DNA of 45,838 bases from Bacteroidia bacterium (GTDB lineage: Bacteria; Bacteroidota; Bacteroidia; Chitinophagales; Saprospiraceae): assembly GCA_030430845.1 (NCBI GenBank), contig JAUIKE010000053.1:1-45838 (forward strand). Reading direction: 5' to 3'. A model generated the notes under the pieces. It was not told the DNA's origin. It was given only the letters and a program-made list of their open reading frames with translations, and made no database searches. Made by a program: the position numbers and the translations under genes. Of this stretch, positions 25,700 through 35,500 are shown piece by piece. Each line of letters opens with the position of its first letter. The stretch's first letter is position 1.

Positions 25700-26986
25700 A
25701 TGCACATTAAAAGATTGATATTGTTTCTCGCCCTGAGCGTCATGACGGCCATACAACTGCAGGCCTCCTATATATTAATTCCCATGGATCACGATAGCCA
25801 GAAAAACCACCTTAAGGCTTACGGGATTACCTACTGGGTGCTGAACAACGGACAGGAAGCTTACTGGCTTTTAAATTACAGAGGCGGTAGCTTTGTTTTT
25901 CAAAACAACCGAATTTTTGAAAAAGAATGCCTCACCCGCGGGGTCAGCTACGAGATCATCGCCGATGCGGAATTTGCTCGCATCCAGCGCGAGATTGCCG
26001 ACCCGGAGGTCAATATGGAGGTAATGAAGCTGGAGAAAGCCCCTAAAATAGCGGTTTATACCCCAGACTTTAATGCCCGAGGAGAAAAAGTACAACCCTG
26101 GGACGATGCCGTTACCATGGTTTTGACCTATGCTGAGATCCCCTATGAAACGGTTTATGATACCGATGTGATCGGCGACCGCCTGGTTGAATACGACTGG
26201 CTGCACCTGCACCACGAAGATTTTACCGGTCAGTTCGGGCGCTTCTATCGTTCTTACAGCAACCAACCCTGGTATCGCGAAAACGTACGCCGCATGGAAG
26301 GCCTGGCACAAGAACTGGGTTTCCAAAAAGTCTCCCAACTGAAGCTGGCCGTAGTGAAAAAAATTAAGGAATATGTGGTCGGAGGCGGCTTTATGTTCGC
26401 CATGTGCTCTGCTACCGATACCTATGATATCGCATTAGCTGCCGAAGGGCTCGATATTTGCGACAAAATGTACGATGGAGACGGCATGACGCCCAACGCA
26501 CAATCACAACTGGATTATTCCAAAACCTTTGCCTTTAAGGACTTCCAATTATCCAGAAACTCGCTCGAATATGAGCACTCTTCCATCGATAACAACCGCG
26601 GCCGCAATGTCATCGCCGAGCAGGATTACTTCACGCTGTTCGACTTCTCCGCCAAGTGGGACCCCGTACCGACCATGCTGACCCAGTGCCACACCAGAAC
26701 GGTTAAAGGTTTTATGGGCCAGACGACCGCCTTCAGAAAGGCACACATCAAGTCGGATGTCCTGATCATGGGCGACAACAAGCCTGCTAACGAGGCTCGC
26801 TACATTCACGGCACGGAAGGAAAAGGTTTCTGGACTTTCTACGGCGGCCACGATCCGGAGGATTACCGCCATTTTGTGTATGACCCGGAAACAGATCTGA
26901 ACCTGCACCCAATGTCACCAGGGTATCGCTTAATTTTGAATAATATCCTATTCCCAGCAGCCAAGAAAAAGAAGAGAAAAACTTAA
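25700..26986 (+). CDS. secreted protein of the Bacteroidota family labelled asparagine synthetase B
   Basis: A 428-residue exported protein: MHIKRLILFLALSVMTAIQ then the mature start near QASYILIPMDHDSQKNHLKAYGITYW and WLLNYRGGSFVF, which is the conserved opening of a family usually annotated asparagine synthetase B. There is no glutamine-hydrolysing N-terminal Cys and no PP-loop, so that enzyme name is not supported by what I see. The central part (KIAVYTPDFNARGEKVQPWDDAVTMVLTYAEIPYETVYD and GGGFMFAMCSATDTYD) looks like a class I glutamine-amidotransferase-like fold. The C-terminus is lysine-rich (AAKKKKRKT). Function unknown. Confidence 0.7.
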   Translation: MHIKRLILFLALSVMTAIQLQASYILIPMDHDSQKNHLKAYGITYWVLNNGQEAYWLLNYRGGSFVFQNNRIFEKECLTRGVSYEIIADAEFARIQREIADPEVNMEVMKLEKAPKIAVYTPDFNARGEKVQPWDDAVTMVLTYAEIPYETVYDTDVIGDRLVEYDWLHLHHEDFTGQFGRFYRSYSNQPWYRENVRRMEGLAQELGFQKVSQLKLAVVKKIKEYVVGGGFMFAMCSATDTYDIALAAEGLDICDKMYDGDGMTPNAQSQLDYSKTFAFKDFQLSRNSLEYEHSSIDNNRGRNVIAEQDYFTLFDFSAKWDPVPTMLTQCHTRTVKGFMGQTTAFRKAHIKSDVLIMGDNKPANEARYIHGTEGKGFWTFYGGHDPEDYRHFVYDPETDLNLHPMSPGYRLILNNILFPAAKKKKRKT

Positions 26987-27119
26987 TTTCTGAGTATACG
27001 ATCTGCCAGAGAGTAGCGATGCTAATAGCTGAACGTTTAATGATAATTATTAACCATCAAGGTTCGCATCTAATGCGTTCAACATAAAAATTTGATTTTC
27101 AAAACAATCTGCCTTAGAG

Positions 27120-27292
27120 GATCCGCCGTTAAAAAATTTACTGGAATGAAGCGGCCATGCAAAATATTGTTTGAGGGCGACGAAGGAGCCTGAGTTTATT
27201 TTGCACAGCGAAATGAAAGAAAATTTTAGGCGGAGACTCGACAGCAGCGGCTTTTTTTTGCTACTTTTTTTCAGCTGTTGGAAAAAAAGTAG
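27120..27292. repeat. probable dispersed intergenic repeat with A/T hairpin
   Basis: The stretch TTGTTTGAGGGCGACGAAGG...GAGTTTATTTTGCACAGCG resembles intergenic sequence that recurs in Bacteroidota genomes. It ends with CTACTTTTTTTC (27261-27272) pairing with GAAAAAAAGTAG (27281-27292). No believable gene lies in 26987-27323. Recognition is from memory and would need a genome-wide search. Confidence 0.4.
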
Positions 27293-27323
27293 AAGCATTT
27301 TTTAGGAATCAAAAAAATTAACC

Positions 27324-28496
27324 ATGTCAAACGGATCTTTCAAGAGTGCACGAATCCTCTTGTGGCTGGTCCTTATAGCGGCCGGCTTTGCAGCAGGCGT
27401 AGCCTGGAATTCCAAACAACAACAAAAATTGATCAGCGAGGAGGAGCGACCGAAAGCGATCGTCACCTCGGATAACAGCTATTCAGATGCGGCTACTTCC
27501 GAAAATACCAGCCCTGCGGCAGGGCTGAACCCGGAGGAAAAAGCGACTATCAACTTATTTCAAAGTGCGGCACCCTCCGTCTGTTACATCACCACCACGA
27601 ATTTGCGCAGCGACTTTTTCCGGCGCAATGTTACGGAGGTACCCAGAGGTAGCGGCTCGGGTTTTGTATGGGATAATGCGGGGCACATCATCACCAATTA
27701 CCATGTCATCCAGGGAGCGGACCGGGCTACGGTGACTCTTTCTGACGGATCAACCTATCAGGCAAAGGCCGTAGGCGTCGCCCCCGAGAAAGACCTGGCC
27801 GTATTGAAGATTGAGGCCCCGAGAAACAAGCTACGCGCCATCCCGCTCGGTAATTCCAGCGACCTTAAAGTGGGCCAGTCTGTCTACGCCATCGGAAATC
27901 CTTTCGGGCTCGACCAGACCCTCACCACCGGTATCGTCAGCGCCCTGGGCCGGGAAATCGAATCGGTAGCCGGCATCCCGATCCGGGAGGCCATCCAGAC
28001 GGACGCGGCTATTAACCCCGGCAACTCCGGTGGGCCGCTGCTCGACTCTTCCGGCAAGTTAATCGGCGTGAACACAGCCATTTACAGTCCTTCCGGCGCT
28101 TCCGCCGGTATAGGCTTTTCCATTCCGGTGGATGCGGTGAAATGGGTCGTACCCGAATTGATCAAATACGGAGAGATCAAAAGACCGTCGCTCGGCATCG
28201 CCATCCGCTCGGACATTGCCCGGCGACTGCAGATATCGGATGGTATCCTCGTGATTACCGTCACGCCCAGAGGAGCCGCCGAAAAAGCCGGCCTGCGCCC
28301 TACTTACAACAACCAAAGCGGACAGTTTGAACGCATCGGCGACATCATCGTAGCCATCAACGGCGAAAAGGTCAGCGATTACAATGATCTGTTCCTATCC
28401 TTAGAGAAATACAATCCCGGTGATCAGGTGACCCTCACGGTGATTCGGGATGAACGGAAGATGGAGGTGCCGATTATTTTAGATGCTTCAAGTTAA
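27324..28496 (+). CDS. S1C serine protease, DegP/HtrA family, one PDZ domain
   Basis: A 390-residue envelope protease anchored by one N-terminal helix (ILLWLVLIAAGFAAGVAW), facing the periplasm. The catalytic triad is visible: His in HIITNYHVIQGAD (about residue 125), Asp in EKDLAVLKIE (about 156), Ser in INPGNSGGPLLDSSGKLIGVNTAI (about 235). A single PDZ domain (about 290-385, SLGIAIRSDIARR...GDIIVAINGEKVSDYNDLFLSL) follows; DegP has two, DegS one. It should degrade misfolded envelope proteins. The stop codon lies inside one arm of a 22-bp-arm terminator. Confidence 0.95.
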   Translation: MSNGSFKSARILLWLVLIAAGFAAGVAWNSKQQQKLISEEERPKAIVTSDNSYSDAATSENTSPAAGLNPEEKATINLFQSAAPSVCYITTTNLRSDFFRRNVTEVPRGSGSGFVWDNAGHIITNYHVIQGADRATVTLSDGSTYQAKAVGVAPEKDLAVLKIEAPRNKLRAIPLGNSSDLKVGQSVYAIGNPFGLDQTLTTGIVSALGREIESVAGIPIREAIQTDAAINPGNSGGPLLDSSGKLIGVNTAIYSPSGASAGIGFSIPVDAVKWVVPELIKYGEIKRPSLGIAIRSDIARRLQISDGILVITVTPRGAAEKAGLRPTYNNQSGQFERIGDIIVAINGEKVSDYNDLFLSLEKYNPGDQVTLTVIRDERKMEVPIILDASS

Positions 28497-28542
28497 TTCC
28501 ATAAAAAAGGCCCGTTTTCACGGGCCTTTTTTATGGAATTAA
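28493..28542. terminator. bidirectional terminator with both stop codons in its arms
   Basis: Perfect 22-bp arms 28493-28514 and 28521-28542 (TTAATTCCATAAAAAAGGCCCG and complement), loop TTTTCA. The left arm contains the DegP-type protease TAA, and the right arm the TAA of the small convergent ORF. Confidence 0.9.
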
Positions 28543-28712
28543 CCAATTATTTCTCCATTCTCCTTCCTCCCACACAAAACGCCCTCGCTGATGCCCTTCC
28601 GCATGGTCGCCATCATCGGTGTACGCATTGGATCATTGCTGCTCTGGGCAGCGCGGAGGAGTAAATCCCAGGATTGGAGGTGAAAACGATCAAGGGTTCC
28701 GAAACGGTTCAT
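28539..28712 (-). CDS. 57-residue ORF, unknown function
   Basis: A reverse-strand ORF from ATG 28712: MNRFGTLDRFHLQSWDLLLR, then AAQSSNDPMRTPMMATMRKG and ISEGVLCGRKENGEIIG. It is basic and soluble, with no membrane segment. Support for it being real: the ATG follows an A-rich leader (AAAAAGAAA) usual in Bacteroidota, the composition is like the coding DNA nearby, and its stop codon sits in the arm of the shared bidirectional terminator. A hairpin at 28776-28811 lies upstream. No homologue is recognised. Confidence 0.5.
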   Translation of the reverse strand: MNRFGTLDRFHLQSWDLLLRAAQSSNDPMRTPMMATMRKGISEGVLCGRKENGEIIG

Positions 28713-28775
28713 TTTCTTTTTAAATTTTAACGGCGGGCAATCCGATTGGTTTAAACTTCACGTACCTATGTGAAA

Positions 28776-28811
28776 GGTATAGGAGGCCGCCGGAAGGCGC
28801 TCTCCTATACC
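28776..28811. other. hairpin upstream of the 57-residue ORF
   Basis: GGTATAGGAG (28776-28785) pairs with CTCCTATACC (28802-28811), with an inner CGCC/GGCG stem on a GGAA loop. A second hairpin GTCACTTTT/AAAAGTGAC lies at 28847-28873. Confidence 0.5.
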
Positions 28812-28967
28812 ATTAGCACTCTTTAACATTTCCTTATAGAAAAAAAGTCACTTTTTTTTATTTCAAAAGTGACCTCCTCAAAAAAGTGCGTCAAAAGGGT
28901 GTAATTAAAAGAAATTACTGCTTTTTTAAACAAGAAAATATTGCTTTCTAAAAGAAGCATTTAAAAT

Positions 28968-29020
28968 ATGAATATGGGTTTTAGGTGTTTTTGAGGAGAG
29001 CCCAGTGCTCTCCTCTTTTT
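28968..29020 (+). ncRNA. array unit 1 (core, hairpin, T5)
   Basis: Core 28968-28989, hairpin arms GAGGAGAGC (28993-29001) and GCTCTCCTC (29007-29015), then TTTTT. Read as codons: MNMGFRCF-stop, with an in-frame TAA two codons upstream of the ATG. Typed as ncRNA only because it ends as an intrinsic terminator; whether it is transcribed is unknown. Confidence 0.35.
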
Positions 29021-29082
29021 CAAACCCATAATAGACACAAAAGCAAAAAGGATGGAAAAATGATTTCATCCTCTTAAAGGAA

Positions 29083-29142
29083 CATGACATAAATAGGTTT
29101 TAGGTAATGATTGATAGGGAGCTAACCATGCTCCCTGTTTTT
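29083..29142 (+). ncRNA. array unit 2, degenerate core (hairpin, T-run)
   Basis: The core is CATGACATAAATAGGTTTTA and following bases, about two bases shorter than in unit 3. Hairpin AGGGAGC (29116-29122) / GCTCCCT (29130-29136), then GTTTTTT. An extra hairpin (AGGATG...CATCCT, about 29049-29072) precedes it. Confidence 0.3.
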
Positions 29143-29232
29143 TAACAAAATCGCAAGACTTTGGTTAAAAAATTAAAAAAACCGAAAACAAGGGAACAAA
29201 TTCGAGGTAAAGTTATGTTCTTATAATAGATT

Positions 29233-29310
29233 GAAAGAAGGTTTTCATGATATGAATATGGGTTTTAGGTGTTAATATTCAGGAGGATTTTTAAAAATCC
29301 TCCTGCTTTT
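29233..29310 (+). ncRNA. array unit 3 (core, 13-bp perfect dyad, T-run)
   Basis: Core 29233-29273, identical to unit 4 over 41 nt. Perfect loopless dyad CAGGAGGATTTTT / AAAAATCCTCCTG (29280-29305), then CTTTTT. In-frame codons run from 29180 to a TAA at 29273-29275, 31 residues with no start codon. Confidence 0.4.
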
Positions 29311-29396
29311 TAAAATTTCGCAAACACCTTGTTAAATAAGCCTTAATTTTAAAAGAAATTGCAACTTATCACCGTGTTTACGGTGTTATAATATAC

Positions 29397-29470
29397 GAAA
29401 GAAGGTTTTCATGATATGAATATGGGTTTTAGGTGTTTTTTAGGGGCGGCCGTTAGGTCGCCCCTTTTTT
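29397..29470 (+). ncRNA. array unit 4 (core, GC hairpin, T6)
   Basis: Core 29397-29437; hairpin AGGGGCGGCC (29442-29451) / GGTCGCCCCT (29456-29465) with GTTA loop; TTTTTT to 29470. Preceded by TTATAATA, shared with unit 3. In codons: MNMGFRCFLGAAVRSPLF-stop. Confidence 0.4.
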
Positions 29471-29472
29471 AA

Positions 29473-29513
29473 TTAAAAGGAGGTCCATGGCGCAGCCATG
29501 GACCTCCTTTTAA
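29473..29513. terminator. perfect 19-bp-arm hairpin
   Basis: Arms 29473-29491 and 29495-29513 (TTAAAAGGAGGTCCATGGC and complement), loop GCA. Stands between array unit 4 and the end of the giant gene; may end transcripts from either side. Confidence 0.75.
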
Positions 29514-29521
29514 ATTTGGCA

Positions 29522-29555
29522 AAATAAGTAAAGCGACTAGCCGCTTTACTTATTT
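29522..29555 (-). terminator. terminator overlapping the stop of the giant adhesin gene
   Basis: 14-bp arms AAATAAGTAAAGCG / CGCTTTACTTATTT around ACTAGC. The distal arm includes the TAA stop at 29546-29548. Confidence 0.75.
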
Positions 29556-32500
29556 AAAAGAACAAAATCTCCTTTCACCAACTCCACCCTTCCATCAATA
29601 TATTCCACCTCAGCCGTAAACACAAACACGGCCGGCCTCATTTCCTTACCTCTAAATTTTCCGTCCCAGCCAAAATTCGGGTCATTCGGCTGAAAGTTTT
29701 CCTGCTCGAAGACGAGCGTTCCCCATCGGTCGAAAATGTAAAAACTCTTGATTTGCTCCACATCATCATCCGCATAGATGTAGTAAACATCGTTCAGACC
29801 GTTTCCGTCGGGTGAAAAGGCAGTTGGGAAAAACAAGCTCTCTGGTGTATTGACGGTTATGACCACTGACTCCTCGGCCGTGCAACCCAGAGAATCCTGG
29901 ACATTCACCCTGTAAACCGTCGTTTTCAAGGGCTTCAGGATCTGGGTAGCCTGAGAAGGATCGCCCGACTGGCCGACCGGCGTCCAGCGCAGCGAATCAT
30001 ATCCACGGTTGACCAATGCTTCGATACGGATGCTGTCACCCAGTTCAATATTCTGATCGGGGCCGAGCTCGACTTCCAGGGGTGTCACGTCGGGAAAGCT
30101 AAAGCTGTATTCGATCATACATCCCCTCGAGTCCATAATTTTTAAGGTATGAACGGTATCAGGCGTGAGGTTACGGAAAAAATTCTGTGTCAGGAACACA
30201 TTGCTGTTGACTGCGAAAGAGAAAGGCCCTACTCCCCCACTGACTGCCCCAATTTCGATAGCGCCCGTTCCGTCTCCCCGACAATCCGGCGGCAGGATGT
30301 TAAAGTCTACATTTTCGATGGGCTGAGCGTTGTTGCTTACCGTTATGGAGCCGGTGCCGGTACATCCGTTCCGACTGTCGGTGATTCGTAGCATGTATAC
30401 TCCGGCGCTGTCTACTCTTGCGACGGGGCTGTTCGCTCCCGATACAATGTTGCCGCCCAGTACAGTTGTCCACTCATAGCTCAATCCTCCGTTAGTGCCC
30501 GGTACCTGGCCGTCTAATTCAAACAAGACGTCCTGACAATCGAGTAGCTGCGGCTCGCCTATGTTTACTACCGGGCTGAAGGTGTCCAGCACAACTTCCA
30601 CTTCTTGTGTGCTGATACAACCATTGATGGTATTTTGTATTTCCAGCTGATAGGTACCGGCCTGAGTTACTTCCACTTCCAAAGGATCAGAAGTCGGCAG
30701 GATCAATCCCGAACCGGTCCAGTCATATTGATACTGTCCGCCTCGGGCCGAATTAGCCGCGCTGAGCACGACCGAACTGCGGTTGCATCGCAGGCTGTTG
30801 ACAGGGCCCATTACCAGTAAGGGAGGTTCTGTGTTTTTTCTAATCTGGAAACGCAGCGTGTCCCGGCATCCATTTCCCTGATCTATGGCTACAATTTCAA
30901 AGTTGCCGGGAATATTCGTGTTGGTGAGCGGCTGATTCCCCGGTAAAGCCACACCGTTTAGCTTATTGATAAATTCCAAGCCTGCTCCGGTGGCAGAAAC
31001 CGAGGCATCAAAGCTGAAATCGATGATTTCATTATCGCAGGTGATGGTGGTACCGTCCAGTGTGTCTATCTGCAGACCAGGCGGACGTAGGTCCTGGGTA
31101 ACCACCACTGATTCCTGGCTTTCACAGCCGTTGCCCAGGTCGGTTACCGTAAGCGTATACGTGCCCGGCGCCCGAACGCGCGGGTTGAGCACGTCAAAGG
31201 AGCCGATAAACTGGCCGTCCGAAGTCGACCATAAAGCCCCCAGGCGGTTCGTCGCGGTGGTGGCCGTCGCATTGAGCTGGATGGACGGATTCTCGCAGTT
31301 TAACTCTGCCGGCGGGTCAATACTCAGGCTCGGCAGGCGGTCATCCAGGGTGATCAATACACTGTCGAGGCCCACACATCCATTATCCGGATTGGTGATC
31401 TGCAGATAATACAGATCCGGGCTGCTGATGGTCGGCTGGAGGGTATCGGCATTGGTGATGCTCGATCCGTTTTGAGCCGACCATTGTATCTCGATATTCG
31501 CTTCGCCTGACAACAAGAAGCCTTCCAGGGTCAAAGAAGTGACAGTACAGGTAAGCTGGTCCGTAGCGCCCGCATCCGGTATCGGAGCCGCAAAGTCGGC
31601 ATCTACATTCACCAAAGTTTCCGCGATACAGCCGGTATCGTCATTTTCAATGGAAAAACGATAGGTTCCGGGAGCATCCGCCTGGAAGTCTATGGTATTT
31701 TGGCAAAAAACCGTATCTCCCATTTCATTGATCAAACACCATTGCGGTATAAAATTACCTCCGTTCGGTATATTTCCTTCTAATAAAACACTGGATTGAT
31801 TGCAATTAATCGATTGATCGGCTATCGGCAGGATAACAGGCGGAGCAGTGTTTTCCACTACTTCTACGCTATCAATCGCCGTACATCCATTGAGGGTATT
31901 TATGATGGTCAGATAATAAATACCGGCGCTGTTCACAATGGGGTTCGCGGAGTTACGCCCCGTCTGTATGTTCCCGCCTGGCCCGGCCGTCCATTCATAC
32001 TGGAAGTTGAGTCCGCTGGTCGAGCTTTCCCCTTCCAGACGTGCGAAGGTCTCATCGCAGGTGATCGTCATAGTCGGCCCGGCTTCGGAAAAGGGCGCGG
32101 CAAAGTCCTCTCCAATAACGACCTGGTCAGAGCTGATACAGCCGTTTCGAACATTCGTTACTTCCAGGATATAAGTCCCGGGCTGATCTACGGTGACCTC
32201 CTGAGTGCTAGAAAGCGTAAGGCCGCTATTCGATGTTTCAAACCAGCGGTAACTAAAGCTCAGATTATTCGGACTTGCCGTACCGCTTAATAGTAGTTGC
32301 GGATCGGCACAAGTCAGGTTGCGATTGGGCCCGGCATTAACCGTAGGGGCCTCCGTATCGCCCCGTACCGTCACCCGTACTGTGGTGGACAAACCGTTAT
32401 CATTATTGCTAACCACCAGTGTATAGATTCCCGGGGCATCTACTTCCGGATTGGCCGTATTGACCCCGTTCACGAAGTTTCCATTAGTAGTTGTCCAGGC

Positions 32501-35500
32501 AAAAGTGCAATTCGTACATGTTTCACAAAGCGTAGCGGACAAAGTAATAATTGGATTGATACAACTGATGGTATCCGGCATGGCCACCTCTACACAAGGC
32601 GGGCAGGGCTCTGCCGGTACGCTTATGCTATTCTGGGCAATACAGCCATTCTCATTGTTTTCTACTTCCAGCGTGTAAGTTCCCTCGCTACCTATGATCA
32701 AAGCCAGGCTGTCCTGGTTATCCAGGATGGAAGGGCCGCTCCAGGTCCAGCTGTAATCCCCAGAGGGCGGGTCCAGAAAGGCTTCCAGGCGCAGGGTGTC
32801 CGGTTCACAAGGGAAAATAGCATTGGCAAAAGTGATGTCCGGCACGTTTTTATCCTCCAAAATCTCTACAGATGATGTGGAAGTACAGCCGTTGCTTAGG
32901 TTAGTTATTTCAAAAATATAGATTCCGGCGCTGTCTACCGTGGTCGTTAGGCTGTTGGATAAGGTATCATCCTCAAAGGTATACCATAAAAAACTGGTTC
33001 CGTTCAAGGGCGAAGAGCCGCCGGCATCCAAAACAGCCGTCGGTTCGTCACAAGTCAGCAAAAAGCCGGGGCCTGCATCCGCCCTGGGCGAAATGGTATC
33101 AATAGCAACCCTTACTGTTTGCGAATCGGTTATGCCTAGGGCCAGGTTGGTGACAAAAACGGTGTATTCACCTGCACAAGCTACCTCAGCGATCACACTG
33201 TCCCGGCCTTCCAGGATACAGGCATTGGAAGGACCTCGCCACTCATAGCGGACCGAATCGGTACCCGGCATGGAGCCACTGGCATCCAGCACGATCAATT
33301 CACGTTCGCAGGTGAGCGTCTGTGGCGAGGCGATTGAGGCCGTCACGGAGCAGTCTAAGGTTACGTCTACCATAGCGCTATCCAGGCATCCCTGTGCAGT
33401 ATCCGTTACGAATAAGGTATACTGTCCAGGCTCTCTGACTAGTAGGCGATTGGTGTCCTGGGCTATCAGTATGTTTTCTCTAAACCAGCTCAATTGCCCT
33501 CCTGAAGAAGCCGAAGCATCCAGCAAGGCGGTCCCATCCTCACAACTGATGTCAGCACTAGAGGGAAGAATAGCTACAGGGATGACAACTGTTCCTGTTA
33601 CTTCCACTGTATCGGTGGCGATGCAGCCATTGCTAATATTTCTGGCTTCGAGGATGTAGGTACCTTCACAATCTACCTCCACCTGGGCCTCATCGGAGTT
33701 ATCAATGAAGCAATTGGGGCCCTGCCAACTGTACACCACATCGTTTTCAGAAACCGGTATTCCAAGTAGGGCTGATTCGGCCAGGCAACTCAGTTCCTGG
33801 TCGGGCCCGGCATCTGCAATTGGGATGGTTTGGTCAAAGGTGGTTGTAACGGTAGCCGAGTCCGCACAGAAATTGCTTTGGTCAATTACTTTTAACTGGA
33901 AAAAGCCGGCCGAATCGGTGAAAGTGAAGATCGAATCCGTCGGCCCGGTGAGGCGGCCGTCCAGAGCGGTCCATTCATAAATGATATCGGGGCCTCTACT
34001 GCTGGCACTTCCCCCCAATGTAGCAATGGGGTTGCTACAGTTTACCTCCAGGTCAATCCCTGGGCTGGCAAATGGCATTAAGGTATCGATGCTTACTTCT
34101 ACCGTGTCACTGTTGGTACAGCCTGTGGTGGTATTAACAATGTCAAGGATATAAGTACCAGCCTGGTTGACCAGAGGTCTGCGCGTATTTTCTCCGTCTA
34201 AAAAGCCGGGACCACTCCACTGATAATTAATCCCGGAACCAGAGACGGAGGCTGTACCATCTAGTCGGATATTCCTATTTTGACAGTTAATAATCGTATC
34301 CGGACCTGCACTGGCCAGCGGAGGGGTAGTATTATCTAATATCAGCACACTGTCTTGTGCCGTGCAACCGTTACTTAGGTCCGTAATGGTTAAAATATAG
34401 GTGCCACCGCAATTTACAATCGGCGCCCCGCTGTTTTCTCCACTAACAATACAAGGCCCCGTCCAGGCATATTCAAACTCGGGGCCGAAAGAAGAACCGG
34501 CGCTGTTGAGTGGCGCCTCTGAAATGGTACAAGTCAACTCAAAACCAGGGCCTGCTTCTGCTACCGGAGGGATGGTGTCATACACGACCATTAGGGTGAC
34601 GGAATCCCGGCAGCCGGAAGAGGTTTCAGTAACGACCAGTTGATAGGTCCCTGTTTGATCAACCTCAATCATATCTCCATCCAGGGCTCCGAGGATATTC
34701 CCATCAGCAGTAGACCAGTTGTAGGTCACTCCTGCCTGAGGGATGGCTCCGCGTGCATCGAGCGTTGCGGTGTTAAGTGTACACGTCAGATCATTTGATT
34801 TGGTGATCGCTGCTACGACCGTATTAATTTTTTCCGCTACTTCCACTTCTATCGAATCGGAACAGCCACTGATGAGATCTTGCACAACTAAACGGTACAA
34901 GCCTGCCGTGTCTACCGTTGGAGTGAGGGTCCCTGCTCCAGCAATAATTCGACCGCCGTTCAGGCTTCGCCATTGAAAGGCAAAGCCGGGGCCGGAGTCG
35001 GAACCACTAGCGTCCAAGGTAATCTGATCCAGGACACATGATAAGGTGTCATTAACCGGAGCAATCTGGACGTTAGGGCCGCCCATACTTTCCATAACCG
35101 TCACCACGGCCGTATCGGCACATCCGGCCAGGGTGTCTGTCACGACCAACTGATAGGTGTCGGCCGTATAAACCGTCGGCTGCAAGCTGGTGCTGTCCGA
35201 AATGCGACTTCCCATGGCGGCCGTCCATTCATATATAAAATTAGTCCCGATGGAAGAAGCCGTTGCATCCAACGTCAGACTATCTGCCAGGCATCCCAGG
35301 GCAGGCGGAGCTGCAATAACTGCAGAGGGCGTATTAGCATCTACGGCAATTGCCACAGTGCTTTCTGCGGTACAGCCATTGCTGGTTTTTCGGACCAATA
35401 AAGTGTAAGTGCCGGGAGCGTCCACGAGTGCCTGTATCTGATCAGCACCCAAAACAATATTTCCATCGGCCGTTGACCACTCATACTCAATATCTGATTC

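Larger units (their letters stand above)
28921..29470 (+). repeat. array of four core-plus-hairpin units (tandem small RNAs or eroded gene tails)
   Basis: Four units spaced about 120-165 bp apart on the plus strand. Each has a conserved core (best copy ATGAATATGGGTTTTAGGTG then TT), then within 4-20 bp a GC hairpin of unrelated sequence, then a T-run. Units 3 and 4 share 41 identical bases (29233-29273 and 29397-29437). Units 1 and 2 are diverged. In unit 3 the core reads in frame as ...SYNRLKEGFHDMNMGFRC-stop, like the C-terminus of FGE-sulfatase-type proteins, but units 1, 2 and 4 have stops or shifts upstream. No intact gene lies in 28713-29545. Confidence 0.65.

Noticed and set aside
25700..26986. 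True asparagine synthetase function for the secreted 428-residue protein
   Set aside because: It has a signal peptide, no N-terminal catalytic Cys and no ATP-binding SGGxDS loop, so the usual label was kept only as a family name.
27050..27298. 82-residue minus-strand ORF before the DegP-like protease
   Set aside because: Composition (Lys/Phe/Ser-rich, no domain) fits translated intergenic repeat with an A/T hairpin, not a gene.
28921..29470. Reading the four repeated cores as a CRISPR array
   Set aside because: Only two copies are identical, spacing is 120-165 bp, each repeat is followed by its own terminator-like hairpin, and there are no cas genes.
29180..29470. Variable and template repeats of a diversity-generating retroelement, suggested by FGE-like tails followed by hairpins
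   Set aside because: No reverse transcriptase is in the window, and the differences between units 3 and 4 upstream of the identical block are not limited to adenines. It is worth remembering only if an RT is found nearby.
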